DNA of 64,000 nucleotides from assembly GCA_013368325.1 (NCBI GenBank), contig JAACJK010000219.1, positions 1,302,001 through 1,366,000 on the forward strand, read 5' to 3'. Positions 22,633 through 35,126 of the stretch are shown here, one piece after another. Positions within the stretch are counted from its first letter, which is position 1. Every line of letters starts with the position of its first letter. The position numbers were made by a program, and so were the translations under genes. This stretch comes from Ephemerocybe angulata. Lineage: Eukaryota > Basidiomycota > Agaricomycetes > Agaricales > Psathyrellaceae. The notes beneath the pieces are model-generated. The model was not told the DNA's origin, searched no databases, and saw only the letters and a program-made list of their open reading frames with translations.

Positions 22633-22760
22633 TGAGTTTCACTGCTTGTCGGTATTCATTTACTGAGTTTTAATAGGAATCGTGGACTATAGATACATGA
22701 GTCTGAAATACTGTACAACGTAATGGACGCGAATAATGAAGAGCTGTGAAACGAAGGATT

Positions 22761-23574
22761 TCAACCGTCGATGGGCCAGTAGGCGCGCCTTCCCGCAGCC
22801 CATGCATGACCTTTCTCCGCAGCAAGCCCAGTCACTGCAATACCGATCGTGACGAGGAGACTAAGGACCCAAGAAATCGTGCTCAGGATGTACGCATTTC
22901 CTGTGCCAAACATGTCAATAGGTCACTCCAAGGTCAAGTTTAATGGACAACATACCGGGTTTGACATGGTTGAACCCGGGATACCTGTCCCTGTGGAAGC
23001 TATCCGTGATGAGAGCAAAGGCGATGATACCAGTCGCACATTGGAGCATCGTCAAGCCCGCCAAAGCTCGCCATACCCTCCTCCGCCTGCAGTGAGTCGA
23101 CATGCCAAACAAGAAGGCCACAGGCGCAACGGCGCTGAACCCAAGGCTGAGGTAGTCGACATACCCCGCGCCAGTCCAGGTAGCACAGAAGCTGGAATTT
23201 TCTTTGTCGCACCCGTCCTTGGCCTGGGAGGGGAAGCGGCGGCAGTTGTAATCCTCGTACGAGATCTTCCCCTCTTTGTCGGGGGTTGGGAGGCGGGTAA
23301 CGATGGTTTCGCAAACTCGAGAGAGCCCGTATTCGGTGGTAACAGTGGTATGCAAGACTTCTGAGTGGGACTTGGAAACGAGCCTGTCTGGCTGTTAAAC
23401 CTCTGAAAGGATACAACGAGCAGAGGGGAAAGCACGTACCAGTCCGTCCTTAGAACGGCTATGATATTCTACACTTCGATTAGAGTCTGATACGACCAAG
23501 TTGTCTCAGAAACTCACAAATAGGAGGGTCAAAACGACGGTGAAAAATGCGACGACATAAGGTGTCTTCCTCAT
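22761..23574 (-). CDS. Four-pass membrane protein, uncharacterised (SUR7/claudin-like layout)
   Basis: A first exon of 19 codons (MRKTPYVVAFFTVVLTLLF) and a 29-nt second exon build the first membrane helix. A ~75-residue extracytoplasmic loop with Cys at VCE, YNC, DGC and FCA follows, then three more helices: YLSLGFSAVAPVAFLFGM, ALAGLTMLQCATGIIAFAL and ILSTISWVLSLLVTIGIAV. The short tail ends AYWPIDG (stop at 22761). The four-helix topology with a Cys-containing first loop resembles fungal SUR7/PalI-type proteins, but no signature motif is conclusive, so the family is a guess. It is tail-to-tail with the chitinase gene, 128 bp between stops. Confidence 0.7.
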
Positions 23575-24013
23575 AGTGCGCCTGAATCAAATGTAGTGGT
23601 ATGGGGTGAACTTGGAAGTCGCGAGGCAGCTGCGCATACTCCAGTGAGGGGTCAGACTTATGAAGAGGAGACGACTGTGACGCAGCTACTAAATGACGTC
23701 AGAGCAATCGTAGTAACATAGTTCGTCCCCATAGTTCGGACCTAGAGGTTTCATCGTGTTCCGCGCAATAGAATCTGCTGAACAGCTGCTGAACTGCCTC
23801 TCGTTTGGAGAGTCGCTTCTGCACGTTGGTCGGGAACGTGACCTTTTGGACATGGATAGAAAGCCTTTCCGCTCAAAGGACTTTCTGCTTCTGCTTCAGT
23901 TCTAGCGGAAAAACTACCTGGCCCTCCTGAAGGTTCTGAAGGCAGTAGGCACTGTCGAGTTCACTGCTCGAACTTCGAGACTCGGCGCTCTGGAGGCGTG
24001 CATCAAAAGCGAC
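23575..24013. other. Intergenic region before the tRNA gene
   Basis: About 440 bp upstream of the four-pass membrane protein gene. It should contain that gene's promoter. No further gene is seen. Confidence 0.4.
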
Positions 24014-24018
24014 AAAAA
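24014..24018 (-). terminator. RNA polymerase III terminator of tRNA-His
   Basis: Five consecutive T residues on the minus strand begin about four nucleotides after the tRNA 3' end, the normal place for a Pol III stop. Confidence 0.75.
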
Positions 24019-24022
24019 GCTA

Positions 24023-24109
24023 TGTCCCAGGGAGGATTCGAACTTCCGGCTTCTCGGTTATGATTAAACGATCCACAACGAGATGATTTAACCCCTAATC
24101 GACAAGGAC
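24023..24109 (-). tRNA. tRNA-His (GTG anticodon) with 15-nt intron
   Basis: An 87-nt cloverleaf can be drawn on the minus strand. The D arm is GATT-loop-AATC with an AGGGGTTA loop. The anticodon stem is TCTCG/CGAGA with loop TT-GTG-G, and the T loop is TTCGAAT. The discriminator base is A. Removing 15 nt after position 37 (24058-24072) closes the anticodon loop, the canonical position of nuclear tRNA introns. The anticodon is at 24074-24076. Two positions do not pair (U-U in the acceptor stem, A-C in the T stem), so it may be a drifting copy, but a T5 terminator directly downstream argues that it is transcribed. Confidence 0.75.
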
Positions 24110-24286
24110 TCATGTAATGGAGCGAATATTGTTGGTGATGTGGCACTGCCGAAGCGCCCATGGGCGGCTGTCAGGGCGCCATCAACCACCGCCGCGGCGC
24201 CACAGCAGCTTCGGTGCCGAATGTGACTGCGAGAAGGGCTGCTTTATAACCGTGCCCCGTGGCGGAGGAAATGGCATCACGCTTGG

Positions 24287-26210
24287 ATGAGCATTCGTTC
24301 CCTCTGTTCGTCCAAGACATTCATCTCATTGATTGCTATTCGTGCACCTTCTTCAAGTTCTCGCTCCATTGCTACCGCAAGAGCGACAGAATCCTGGCGA
24401 CTCAACCACAAGACAATGCCTGGAACAAGATCTTCAAGTCGTCTGGCGACCGCTCAGAGTGCAGCAACTGCTTCACCAAGACACCAACCTTCCGGTGCAA
24501 TCAAACGCAAGTCGGCGGCTACAACTCCTGACAAGAAGGCTAAAAAGCCCAAACCATCCAAGAAAGACTCGCAAGTTCAGGGGGACACTGCGACAGAGAC
24601 TTTGTTACCCGCTGCTACCTCGACCTCGGAAGATGCTGGAAATGAAGATACCCCTGTACCCGCAGTTCTGACTTTTGACTTCGAGAAAGCCAAACAACAC
24701 TTGATTGGTGTAGACGCCAGATTCCAGGATCTGTTCTCAAAGATGGCCTGTCGCCCATTTGAGCATCTTGAACAAGTCCATCCGTTTCGGTGAATACTTC
24801 TTCGACCTCCTAAAGACCATTCGTTGACACAGCGTGAAGAGCGCTCGCGATATCGATTCTGTGAGAAGAGCTATTTACGCTGTCCGACCGTGTGTGCGGC
24901 GTTCTAACCTGGTCCTGCTCGGGTTTCTCTGGATCTGCAGAGGACAACAGATATCATGGAAGGCTGCCCGGTCCATCACTCATAAATTTATCAGGCTGTT
25001 CAACCCCACTATACCTGAAGCAGTCACCGATGAGTGAGTTCCGATACTTGTGCTCTGCTTCCATTGCGCAAGCTAACTCGGCTTGGGCAGGGCGCGAGAG
25101 GAGGCTATGGAGGTGTTCCCTTCCCCGCACCAAGTCGCCTCTATGGACGCGACTGTCCTCCGCACCGCAGGGCTGAGTGCTAGGAAGGCCGAATACAGTG
25201 AGCAACGTTTTGTGATCTTCGCATCTTCATTCATCTGACCGGTACCCACAGTACAAGATTTGGCCAACCGATTTGCTGATGGTCGACTATCGACCGAGAA
25301 GCTGCGGACCGCCACGGACGAGGAGTTGGCAGACATGCTCATTCAGGTCAAAGGGATAGGCAGAGTAAGTGATCGGTCCAAACCCCAGGTTCTTAGCTGA
25401 TCCATATCGTATGCAGTGGACGGTCGATATGTTCGCGATATTCTCTCTCCGACGGCCCGATATACTTCCTGTTGGTAAGTTTTCATCGGTGCCTAACGCA
25501 GGGACGCCCCGGGTCTCTAACTATCTAGTGTTTCCCAGGTGACCTCGGGGTACAACGGGGCATGGTACGCTGGTTCCTAGCCCAGCATTCTCCCGCGCAC
25601 CCATACGGACTCTCCCCGGAGAAAGTGGGTGGGGCGTCTGCCAAGTCTAAGCAGAAGACACCCACGGCGTTAGTACCCGCTGGAGATGATGCAGACCTTC
25701 TCCCAGGGACGGGAGATGCAGTTAATATCCCGAAAGAAGACCAGGCAGCAGATGATAATGTCGACGGCTTAGAGAGCGCAGTCGGAGAAACCAGCCTTCT
25801 GCCGACCCCGTTCACACCCTCAATTAACCGGACTCTCAAGAAAGCTCCAAAGGAGGAAGCGTCACTCCCTTCTGGCCTGACCATCTCTGTCCTGAAGAGT
25901 CGGCTCGATGGGAAGAAAGTCAAGTAAGTGCAGTATGATGTCGGCATGAAGCAACGGTGACCTCAGTACTCCACCAGGGGCGCATTCTTAACCCCACAAG
26001 AGATGACGGACTTGACGGAGGTTTGGAAACCATATCGAAGCTTGGGTGCGTTTTTGTTCTCGTCAAACCTGATACATCGACAACATGCTAAAAACTCGAT
26101 GCTTTTGCCTGGTTTGGGTTGCTTCTCGCCGCATCTCGCGTGATCTTCCGGGTTGCTGTTGCTCAGGCGTCTACTACATGTGGTCGCTTGCTGCACCAAC
26201 GAGCGAGTAG
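24287..26210 (+). CDS. MAG1: DNA-3-methyladenine glycosylase, AlkA/MAG1 type (HhH-GPD)
   Basis: Removes alkylated bases in base-excision repair. The N-terminal ~140 residues are Ser/Lys-rich with a nuclear-type KKAKKPKPSKK patch. If translation begins at 24287 they also include a basic, Ser-rich stretch that could be a mitochondrial presequence; starting at 24416 (better ATG context) removes it. The catalytic fold follows: FQDLFSK, GQQISWKAARSITHKF, a helix-hairpin-helix GKGIGRWTVDMFAIFSL-like block split by an intron, and LPVGDLGVQRGM with the catalytic Asp. The end has WKPYRSLGVYYMW, as in yeast MAG1 and bacterial AlkA, with stop at 26208-26210. An acidic ~110-residue insertion (about 25620-25900) interrupts the final helices, longer than in AlkA. 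Exons near 24790-24950 are hard to place by eye. Confidence 0.88.
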
Positions 26211-26658
26211 ATGCCTAGCAGTGGGCCACCACAGCTCGTCCTGGCCCCGTACTTAGCTAGCCTGCTCAAGATGTTAATTAAGGACCCATCCAGGTTGGCC
26301 CATTGGCCCTCACTAGAGGGCTGCGCTTGACCGGCGGGGGCGCGTGGCCCAGGATGGAAAATGTGCCCCTATGTAATTGTTCCGGCAAAATTCACAAGCC
26401 ATGATGGTGTTCCGTGTTCAGCGCCACAGAACGCCACGCACAGCCCGTAAATATCCTCAGCGGTCTAGCGAGCTCTTGACCTGTTCTCTCCCCCCCTTGT
26501 TATTTTGTATCCAGCACCTGCATGTCCCCTTGAACGGACGGTCGTTCCAGACCCAGAGCCGCCCGGTTGCAGACTTGCCAGACATTTATACTCTCCTTTC
26601 TGGCTCGACCTCAGCAACTTGCATAAAAGGCATATCCTTGTCTATGCCCGCGACCAAA
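26211..26658. promoter_or_regulatory. Promoter region of the kinase gene
   Basis: 448 bp between tandem genes. An ATAAAAGG word at 26623-26630 lies about 30 nt before the chosen kinase ATG. The open frame that extends upstream of this ATG through the region looks non-coding. Confidence 0.45.
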
Positions 26659-28328
26659 ATGTCTCGCTGCCGGTCTTCTTCCTCTTGCGAGGGTTCTATA
26701 AAACCCGGGGCAGCAGGAGCTCAAACGACGCCTACAGCCAACGATCACCAATCGCCAAAAGAGATCGGTCCTTCGACTTCTGTCAGTTCCGCCGATATTC
26801 TTTCCAAATCGGCATCGCTTCCTGCAGCCCGCGACCTATTTTCGAATTATCCGCCAAAGCGGGCGTTGCGTCTTTCCATAAACACTCGACGCAGCAGCCC
26901 CCGGGACGAGATTTCCTATTCCTCCATCCCCACTCCCGCGTGCGATTTTGGCGACAACACCCAGCGAGCAACGATGGAGTACGCTGCGACACCACGGTCT
27001 GAGGCGCGAGACGCCCTTTCCCCGGCCTCGGCGAAGGGCGAGTTCTCGTTCCTCAACAAGTACGATCTATCCGCCCGAAGCTACTCGGGCAACTTCCCCG
27101 AGGGCCACCAGCTGCGGGCTGAGTTCGTGGAGGCGTACCAGCTCGAGGACGAACTTGGCTCGGGCGGGTACAGCTTTGTCATGACGGCGAGGGACCGATG
27201 CGACGGCTACGAGGTCGCAGTCAAGTTTATCATCAAAGAGAAGGTCCCCGACCACTGTTGGATCAAGGATCCCACCTACGGCAAGCTGCCCATGGAGGTC
27301 GTCCTCCTCAGCTATGTCAACCACGAGAACATCGTCAAGTGCCTTGATGTCTACGAGGACCCCTTGTTCTTCTACCTGGTTTGTCTTTCATTTCGTCTGT
27401 CAGCCGCAGCATCTAACAGACCGACTGGCAGGTTCAAGAGCTGCACGGATCGCCCTGGCATCGCGAGGACGGCGTTGCACTCGACTGGTGTTCATCGAGC
27501 AGCGCATCGTCCACGAGTCTGTCCACCCCTGCACTGTCCCCCTCCACATCGACCACATCTCTTAATCACCCAGAGCCGCAAACACCTCCCCAGTCTTGCT
27601 ATCCCTCGTTGCCCGTCACCGTTTCCGACGGTTCGAACACCTCGGAAGAGGATATTCTCGCGATGCCACCCTCAAAGGAGGACTTGCCAAAGTTGCCGGC
27701 GCACGAGCCTTGTCGCAGGCCATCCTACGATCTGTTCGAGTGCATCGAGCAGTCAGAACAGAAGCGCCTGTCAGAAAGTCAAGCCCGCTATGTGTTCGCC
27801 CAGGTCGTTGATGTGGTGCACTACCTGAACAGCCTTGGGATTGTGCATCGCGATATCAAGGACGAAAACGTAGTGATAGATCAGAATTTGAAGGTTGGTC
27901 GCCATTGCTCGCCTTACTCAGAACAGTTAATTGACCCTGGCCTTTAGATTAAATTGATCGACTTTGGTAGTGCAACTATTTGCGACCCAGCCCACCCAGC
28001 ACCGGACTACGACCAATTCTATGGAACGGCTGCCTACGCCTCCTCGGAAATCCTCTTGAAGAAGAAGTACAAGGCGGCTCCGGCAGAAGTATGGACCCTC
28101 GGCGTGTTGCTGTCGTACCTCCTCGCAGGGGTCTCTCCATTTCCTACCGTCCGCGACGCTGTGGATGGGAAGATCTTCCTTTCAGAGTCTCTCTGCCTCA
28201 AGCCTTGCGACAGCGCCATGGACCTCATCCGCCGATGCCTTGACCCGAACCCAAACACTCGTATCTGCATCGACGAGATCAAGTCACATCCTTGGCTTTC
28301 TGAATGCCAGGTTCCGGTCCAAGCTTAG
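26659..28328 (+). CDS. Serine/threonine protein kinase, PASK/PIM-like, with hinge insertion
   Basis: The start at 26659 (CAAAATGTC) gives a ~155-residue Ser-rich N-terminus with possible phosphosites and no recognised PAS domain. The kinase domain opens with the glycine loop ELGSGGYSFV and the VAVKFI lysine, with a PMEVVLLSYVNHENIVK helix. The catalytic loop HRDIKDEN and the LIDFGSA motif (HRD and DFG intact) are typical of PAS kinase, PIM and yeast PSK proteins. After YGTAAYASSEIL the C-lobe is normal and ends at HPWLSECQ. Between strand beta-5 (FFYLVQELHG) and the next helix lies an insertion of about 90 residues rich in Ser, Thr and Pro (27450-27750). Two introns are clear, near 27379-27431 and 27894-27948. 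It is probably an active kinase of carbon or stress signalling; this role is inferred from the family. Confidence 0.88.
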
Positions 28329-28767
28329 ATGGATCGTCGCCCATCTTCTCTTCTGTCTAATTTATTAGCGGAGCACTTCTTGCATACATCATTAGGATCC
28401 TCGCACACACTGTAGTATAGCATTCACCTCACATTTGTACTTTACCATCCACGGACTTCGCTCAACTAGCATTTTCTTTTCCTCCCTCCCTCTCTTTCTT
28501 ACCAGCATGTCATACCTGGTTGATTTGTCCAGTATGATTACACTTTCTAATTCTAAACTCTGCCCTGTCGCAGTAGTTACTGGATATGTCCGCCGAGCTT
28601 TGACTCCTATCGAAACGCGAGTGGGGCACCCGAGAAACGCTAACCAATCAGCTCGCGAGAATATGTCCAAAAAGAAATATTAATAATATTTGCTATGGTG
28701 CCGGTTTTGGCCTCTCCGCTGTTTGCCACAGAACTGAATGCTCATTCGCTCTTTGCCATAATCTACC
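28329..28767. other. Intergenic region between kinase and NDUFS7
   Basis: 439 bp holding the kinase 3' UTR and the NDUFS7 promoter. A pyrimidine-rich run near 28470-28500 is the only visible feature. Confidence 0.4.
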
Positions 28768-29834
<1,067 letters not shown>

Positions 29835-30281
29835 AAGGGCGGGGACCCGTAATTACCGTTTTGTGTTTTGTGACTATGTTCTATGTAGATGGGGATCTTC
29901 GGAGAATATCTTGGTTTGAAACATTGAGGCAGAGTGAGAAGATCACCAAATTGTGAACCAGTGCTGCTGGTTCCCGCTAGCTCAGGGCCAGGCCGCTACC
30001 GCTGTGTTGCGGTGAGAAATCAGGTGAATTGGCACCTTTTGGGCTGTCAGATCAGAAGCACTTAAAATTCCGGGTCCTTGACTTGAATGGCATCGAATTT
30101 GTCACTCGGTTTCTCGGTTGCCCTTCAACATTCCTGCTTTCTTTACGTCCTGGACGCTCCTTGCTCGCTGGCGCCCACCGCGCGCAACCGTATTTAGTCG
30201 CTGTCCAGCCCGTTCGTCGACGGCGCCCACCGCCATCAAACGCCCAATTCCACGTTCCTCTCTTCTTCTTCACCACTCCTC
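29835..30281. other. Intergenic region upstream of the disordered-protein gene
   Basis: 447 bp between tandem genes. The last 60 bp before the ATG are strongly CT-rich, a common fungal leader feature. No other element is seen. Confidence 0.4.
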
Positions 30282-33200
30282 ATGGCGACTACTCTCCCTC
30301 TCCACAATCCCGCAAGACCAGACACTGGATCCATTGTTCATACCAACCTCTACCCACGAAGCTTCATGACGGAGTTCGACCTCCAGGATAACCGATACCC
30401 CACTCTGGCGCGACCAAGACAACACCAGACCAACCCGTCGACAATATCCTCAGATATACCCTACTCAGACCAGCAATCCGTCGCTAACAGACAAACGCCC
30501 AGTAGACAAGAGTCAGAGCTGATGGAAGACGTGCCGCTGCGTAGCCCCGACTTGAGACACGAGCTGGGAGAACGTGTCCCGTCAAGAAGCGCCCGCTCAC
30601 CTGATACGCTCTCCAAGCCACTTCAGTCTTCCCAAAGCCAGGATACTCAGTCTTACCCTTCACAAGAAGATATGCCACGTCGTGACTTGGACGCAAGAAA
30701 TCGCAACCAGGACCGCAATCTCCTGTCCCAGGGCAGCCTCAATGGAGTTGACCAACGCCCGAGGTCGTACCAGGAGTCGTCGACAGCGAGGACCAATATG
30801 CCCGCTCCGCTGCGAATGAACGGAACTATGGACAGGCCAGTGTCTATGCTGCCAAACACCCCCCGTCATCCGGACGTGGTCGTCGCATCCCATTCCCCGC
30901 CGGGAGGAGGACAGCTCACCCCCATCATGCCCCTATCCGCCTCCCCAAACTACAACCCTCCCATTGCCCCTAGGAACCGAACTTACCCTCAACAACCCAC
31001 GTACATCAACCCTCAGAACATGTCCAACCCGGTCAATGCAGTTTATACCCCAATGGCTCCCCCACAGGAGGAGGTCTGCCTAGAATGTGCCATGAGAGAT
31101 CAGGATATGGCAGACGTTGACGTAACGACGCCTGGGGTATGGGATAGGGCCAGCGATGTGCAGTACGAGGAGCTGAAGCTGCGGGAACGCGAGGACGAGG
31201 CGAACGGGGTGCAGTCGGACGAGAAGCGCCCTCGGGCAAGAGGTGGCAGGTTGACAGAGCAAAATCTCAAACTGTGGCTTAGCATTGTAAGATCCCCAAC
31301 TATTCTCGACGTCGTGGCGTGTATCTGACCAACTCTTAGAACCCGCGCGAGCCTGCTTCTCGCTTGCAAACGCTGAACACTTATGTTCGCTCTCAACGCG
31401 CATTGCTGGAGGCTGAAGCCGTCGCACACGCAAAAGCCATGCAAGAGGCAGCTCAACTGGACAACAGGATGCGCGACACGTATTCTCAATTACGACGGTC
31501 GGCGTACGATATTGGGAACGCCTCGTCACCGATGGACGACACCGGGGGCGTCCGAATCAAGCCCCCCACACCGACGACCTCGCCAATGTATCACACCCAT
31601 AACAGGTCGCAATCTCGCGGTGAGGTCACCCTGCTTGAGAATGGTATGATCGTCGAACACGTCGATGTCCGCAAGGAGGAGCGCGAGGCCCGAGAGCGTC
31701 GTCGCAAGGAAGAGAAGCGGGCACGGAAACCATCGCGCAGCTCTGTAATGGACGCTTCTATCATTTCTGGCAACAGTGCGGGTCCTATGCCTGATGTTGG
31801 TCTTAAACCATATTCGGCATACTCTCACTCAGGTTCTGCACGACCTGTCAGTGAACTCACTGGGGCTCACGATCGGCCTGAGTTGCCGAGAGCGTATTCT
31901 CAAGCATCCTTTTCTGATGTTCACTCCCTTGGGTCGGCATCTCCAAGGAGGCCAAAATTCTTTGGCATGCGCAACCTTAGCACGGGGTGGCGATCCCAGG
32001 ACAGCCTCGCACCAAGCTTTGCACCTTCCGGTATGTCTGGCAGTATGGTTGATATGCAGTAAGTGTCGATTGTTCCATGTATATCACGACCTGTGCTGAT
32101 ATTCATCTTCAGCGTGGCTCTGCAACGCGAGGATCGGCGTCGGACTGTGGTCTCGAATAATCCAAACTCTTCGCGCCTCAGCTCGTTCTGGTCGAGTGGA
32201 GACCCTCAGTCTGATCTTGTAGCTGAAGAGAAAGCCAAGAAGAAGAAAAGCGGTCTTATTAAATGGTGGCGAGCGGTTACTGGATCCAACAAGCCTGATG
32301 CCCAGAATCGCAACCGTGCTGCAGAGGACGATATGCCGCTTGCGCCCCCACCGCCTTTGTCTTATCTTGTTAACCGTGGCTCTGCCGAAGGACCCAACGC
32401 CAATGGTCGCCATGCATCATCCCCATCCACTCCTTCTGCCTCTTCCCCCAAATTCAGCCAGTCTATCACCGTCCCGTCCCCCACCTCACATACCCCTCCA
32501 TCCCCCAGAGGTGATCCGGAGTCCTCGGACGGCAGGACTGTCAATGGATACGATGAGTCACGAACAGAAAAGACGGACGATGCCAGTAACCAACGGCCAT
32601 CTGTCTACTCTGTCGCCTCGGAGCCCAACTTGCGTCAAGCTGCTAATACAAGTCGAGAGCCAGCACCCCCAGTTCCTCCCCTCCCTGAGTCTCGGCTCTC
32701 CGTCGCCAGTGTAACAAGGGAAAAGTCACTCCCTCCGATCCCAAGAGATGAAGCACCTGCCCTTCCTACTGTCGCTGACCGGCCGATGACGATGTATACC
32801 TATGATCCGCGTGCTCTTCCGCCTGGTACGCGCGCACCGCATGACTTCTTGCCTCCGAATGCTCCTTTCCGGTCGGTCGATAACCGTCGACAGTCGTTTG
32901 GGGGGACTGCCTCTCGACCGGACCTCATGGTTCAGACTATGCCAGCGCGGGATGGCTTCAGTATACGACCACCCTCGTTTGGCCCGCAGTACGACGAGTT
33001 TGGGCGGTCCTGGGGCTCCTTCAATCCCGGAGAGCTCGAGGATGACAGATTCCGTGCCACATCAGCCTCGCCACAGCCGTCGACCACGAAGCGCAAAAGC
33101 AAGTTTGGGTTTGCATCCCTGCTGGGAAAGAAGAACACGCGAGAATCGTCAGAGAATAGTTCCATTTCTTATGGTGCCCCTCAGCCGTTCCCAAGCATGG

Positions 33201-33343
33201 GCCGTTACGATGAAACTATGAGCAGTAATGCAAGGATGTCAATGGTGTCAAGAAAGCCGTTGGAGTCGCTTGTTGCGCAGGATCCCGAGTTCGTTGCTTA
33301 TCGATACCCCTCTGGTGACCAGCGTCTTGATCTCCTCAAATAG
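30282..33343 (+). CDS. Large disordered protein with a conserved ECAMRDQDMADVDV motif
   Basis: About 985 residues in three exons, rich in Ser, Pro, Arg and Gln throughout. The only strongly ordered-looking part is centred on EEVCLECAMRDQDMADVDV, followed by helix-forming LTEQNLKLWLSINPREPASR and LQTLNTYVRSQRALLEAEAV; a Cys pair (CLEC) sits in it. I recall similar segments in fungal proteins without a known role, but I cannot name the family. A basic coiled stretch (EEREARERRRKEEKRARK) and several Pro-rich motifs able to bind SH3 domains (APPVPPLPESR, SLPPIPRDEAP) suggest a scaffold, perhaps of polarity or the cell cortex; this is inference. The introns at about 31289-31339 and 32059-32112 preserve the frame. 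Stop at 33341-33343. Confidence 0.88.
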
Positions 33344-34058
33344 TCTTGGGGTTTCCCCGATTTCAATGATTTACATGGCCAGGTTCCCCTTTGACTTTCA
33401 TTTATTATGCATTACTATCTGCACCTTCTTTCTGTCTCTCCTTGGAATACCTGCCCTCCCTTGCCTATCCCCTTTCCTTTTTGGCTCGCGGTCCACTGAC
33501 CGTACTCGGGTTCTTCTGATACAGACCTCTGGAAAAATATCCCTGGACTCTTTCTCCCAATCAGTTTGGTCCGTAAACTTGGCTCCTTCAATCCATCCCC
33601 TCCCACTCAGCATCATCGATTTATTATGTCCAGCTACCTCCATATTCATACACCCAATTATCGCACTCTCTCTTCTGTCTCTCTACCTCGACACTCTCCC
33701 TCTTCGTATACATATGGATTCGTACGTCTCATTTTTGCTGTCGACGATCTCTCCCCTTATATACCATGGACTTGGTTGTGTAGCAATGGTTCCGACTTCC
33801 TGCAGTTTTCAACAACAACTTCATATCTTTATTTTAACGCTAGTCCATGTCCCATTTGCTTTGGTTGTGGACTGGGACGGTGCGTGTATGCGCCCTTGAG
33901 TTGATGAGTGTTGCTTTGACACTTGTTGTGGCGTAGCTCTAATTATAGACCTGTCACAATCGCTTCGACGGGCCCTCATTCGAACCTTTCCTCTTGCTCT
34001 CGACCACAGACCAGCCCTTACGCCTTTAATCTCCTAGCTCCCCTGCACTCTTGCTCGC
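33344..34058. other. Pyrimidine-rich intergenic region
   Basis: 715 bp between tandem genes. The + strand from about 33390 to 33720 is conspicuously C/T-rich with many CTCT and TTCC runs. It may be a long 3' UTR or the MND1 promoter. Open frames on both strands here are low-complexity by-products of this composition. Confidence 0.45.
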
Positions 34059-35126
34059 ATGGTACCACTTTAAATTTAATTGTCTTCGAGTTATGGCGCT
34101 GGTATTGATATTGCTTGCGGCCGTTGCGCATCAGGCACCTCGAGGACTTTCAGCTGAAGAAAAGCGCGTCCGGCTCCTTGAGATCTTTCATGAGACGGTG
34201 AGATACATCCACGCTACTCTGTGATTGGAGCCTCAAAGAGTCGCATATAGCGAGACTTTTATCAGGTAGGATCCTTCGCCTCGCTGTCTTCTTGAATTGA
34301 CAGTGCCGGTGCTTACAGTTGAAGGAATTGGAGAAACTGGGTCCTAAGATGAAGGGGATAGGTATGGGTCTTCTCAAAGTGAAGTGCATATATTCGGAAA
34401 TTTAACCCCTGGATGCGTCGTCCAGTCAGCCAAACAGTCAAGGAGGTATTGCAAGGCCTCGTTGACGATGGCTTGGTACAAATGGACAAGATTGGATCTT
34501 CAAACTGTGAGTGAAGCGCTTTTATTCGTTTCTCGGTATACTTACGAGTGTGCAGTTTTCTGGAGCTTTCCCTCTCAACAGGGCTCGACTGTTCGATGAC
34601 CTCCTTGTACCTGTCAATAGATCTCGACTGAGTATTGGGCTCACTTCACAGACGCAAACACGGTTGAAGATTGCCATGGAAAAGAATCAAGGCTTAAAGA
34701 CCCAGGTAGAAGAATTGAGGAAATCCCTTGAGGAAGAGAGGAAGCTGCGTCCCGCATCGGTGAGTGAAGCAATTATTCCTGTGTTGCCTGGACTGATGGT
34801 TGGACAGGACACGCGTGCGGAGCTGCTCACCAATTTGGCCGCGCTGAAGAAAAGGCGCGCCACTCTGGAGGACGAGCTTAGCGCCTACGGAAACTCTGAC
34901 CCGGTCAAGGTGGAGCAGTTGAAGCGGGCCGAGTTCCTCGCGAAGGAGGCTGCTATGAGATGGACTGGTAACGTAATTCCACCTGTTCGATGAGAGAGTT
35001 GTTAATCGGAATTGAGCAGACAACTACTGCTCTACTTTGAGCCACTTTGTGCGGCAGACTGGAGTCGATGTGGAGGACGTTCGCAAATACCTGGACATAG
35101 GGGAGGACTATGAAGACATCTACTGA
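34059..35126 (+). CDS. MND1: Meiotic recombination coiled-coil protein MND1
   Basis: Partner of HOP2; the heterodimer helps DMC1/RAD51 capture the homologue in meiosis. The assembled protein starts APRGLSAEEKRVRLLEIFHE, then RDFYQ, LKELEKLGPKMKGI and SQTVKEVLQGLVDDGLVQMD, the winged-helix N-terminus of the family. A coiled coil (KNQGLKTQVEELRKSLEEER) follows, and the C-terminus RKYLDIGEDYEDIY (stop 35124-35126). Two exons are tiny: the first is proposed to be the ATG alone (34059-34061) before a 73-nt intron, and another codes only RDFYQ (15 nt). The alternative ATG at 34093 would need a 33-nt intron, too short for this genome. At least six introns. Confidence 0.92.

Noticed and set aside
26377..26658. 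Upstream extension of the kinase frame
   Set aside because: The stretch is open but Cys/Pro/His-rich without a domain, and the ATG at 26659 has the same strong context as UGP1 and a TATA-like word just upstream.
33228..33904. Overlapping + strand frames of 112-223 codons after the disordered-protein stop
   Set aside because: Their Leu/Ser/Pro content merely reflects the C/T-rich strand, and the first overlaps the end of a well-supported gene in another frame.
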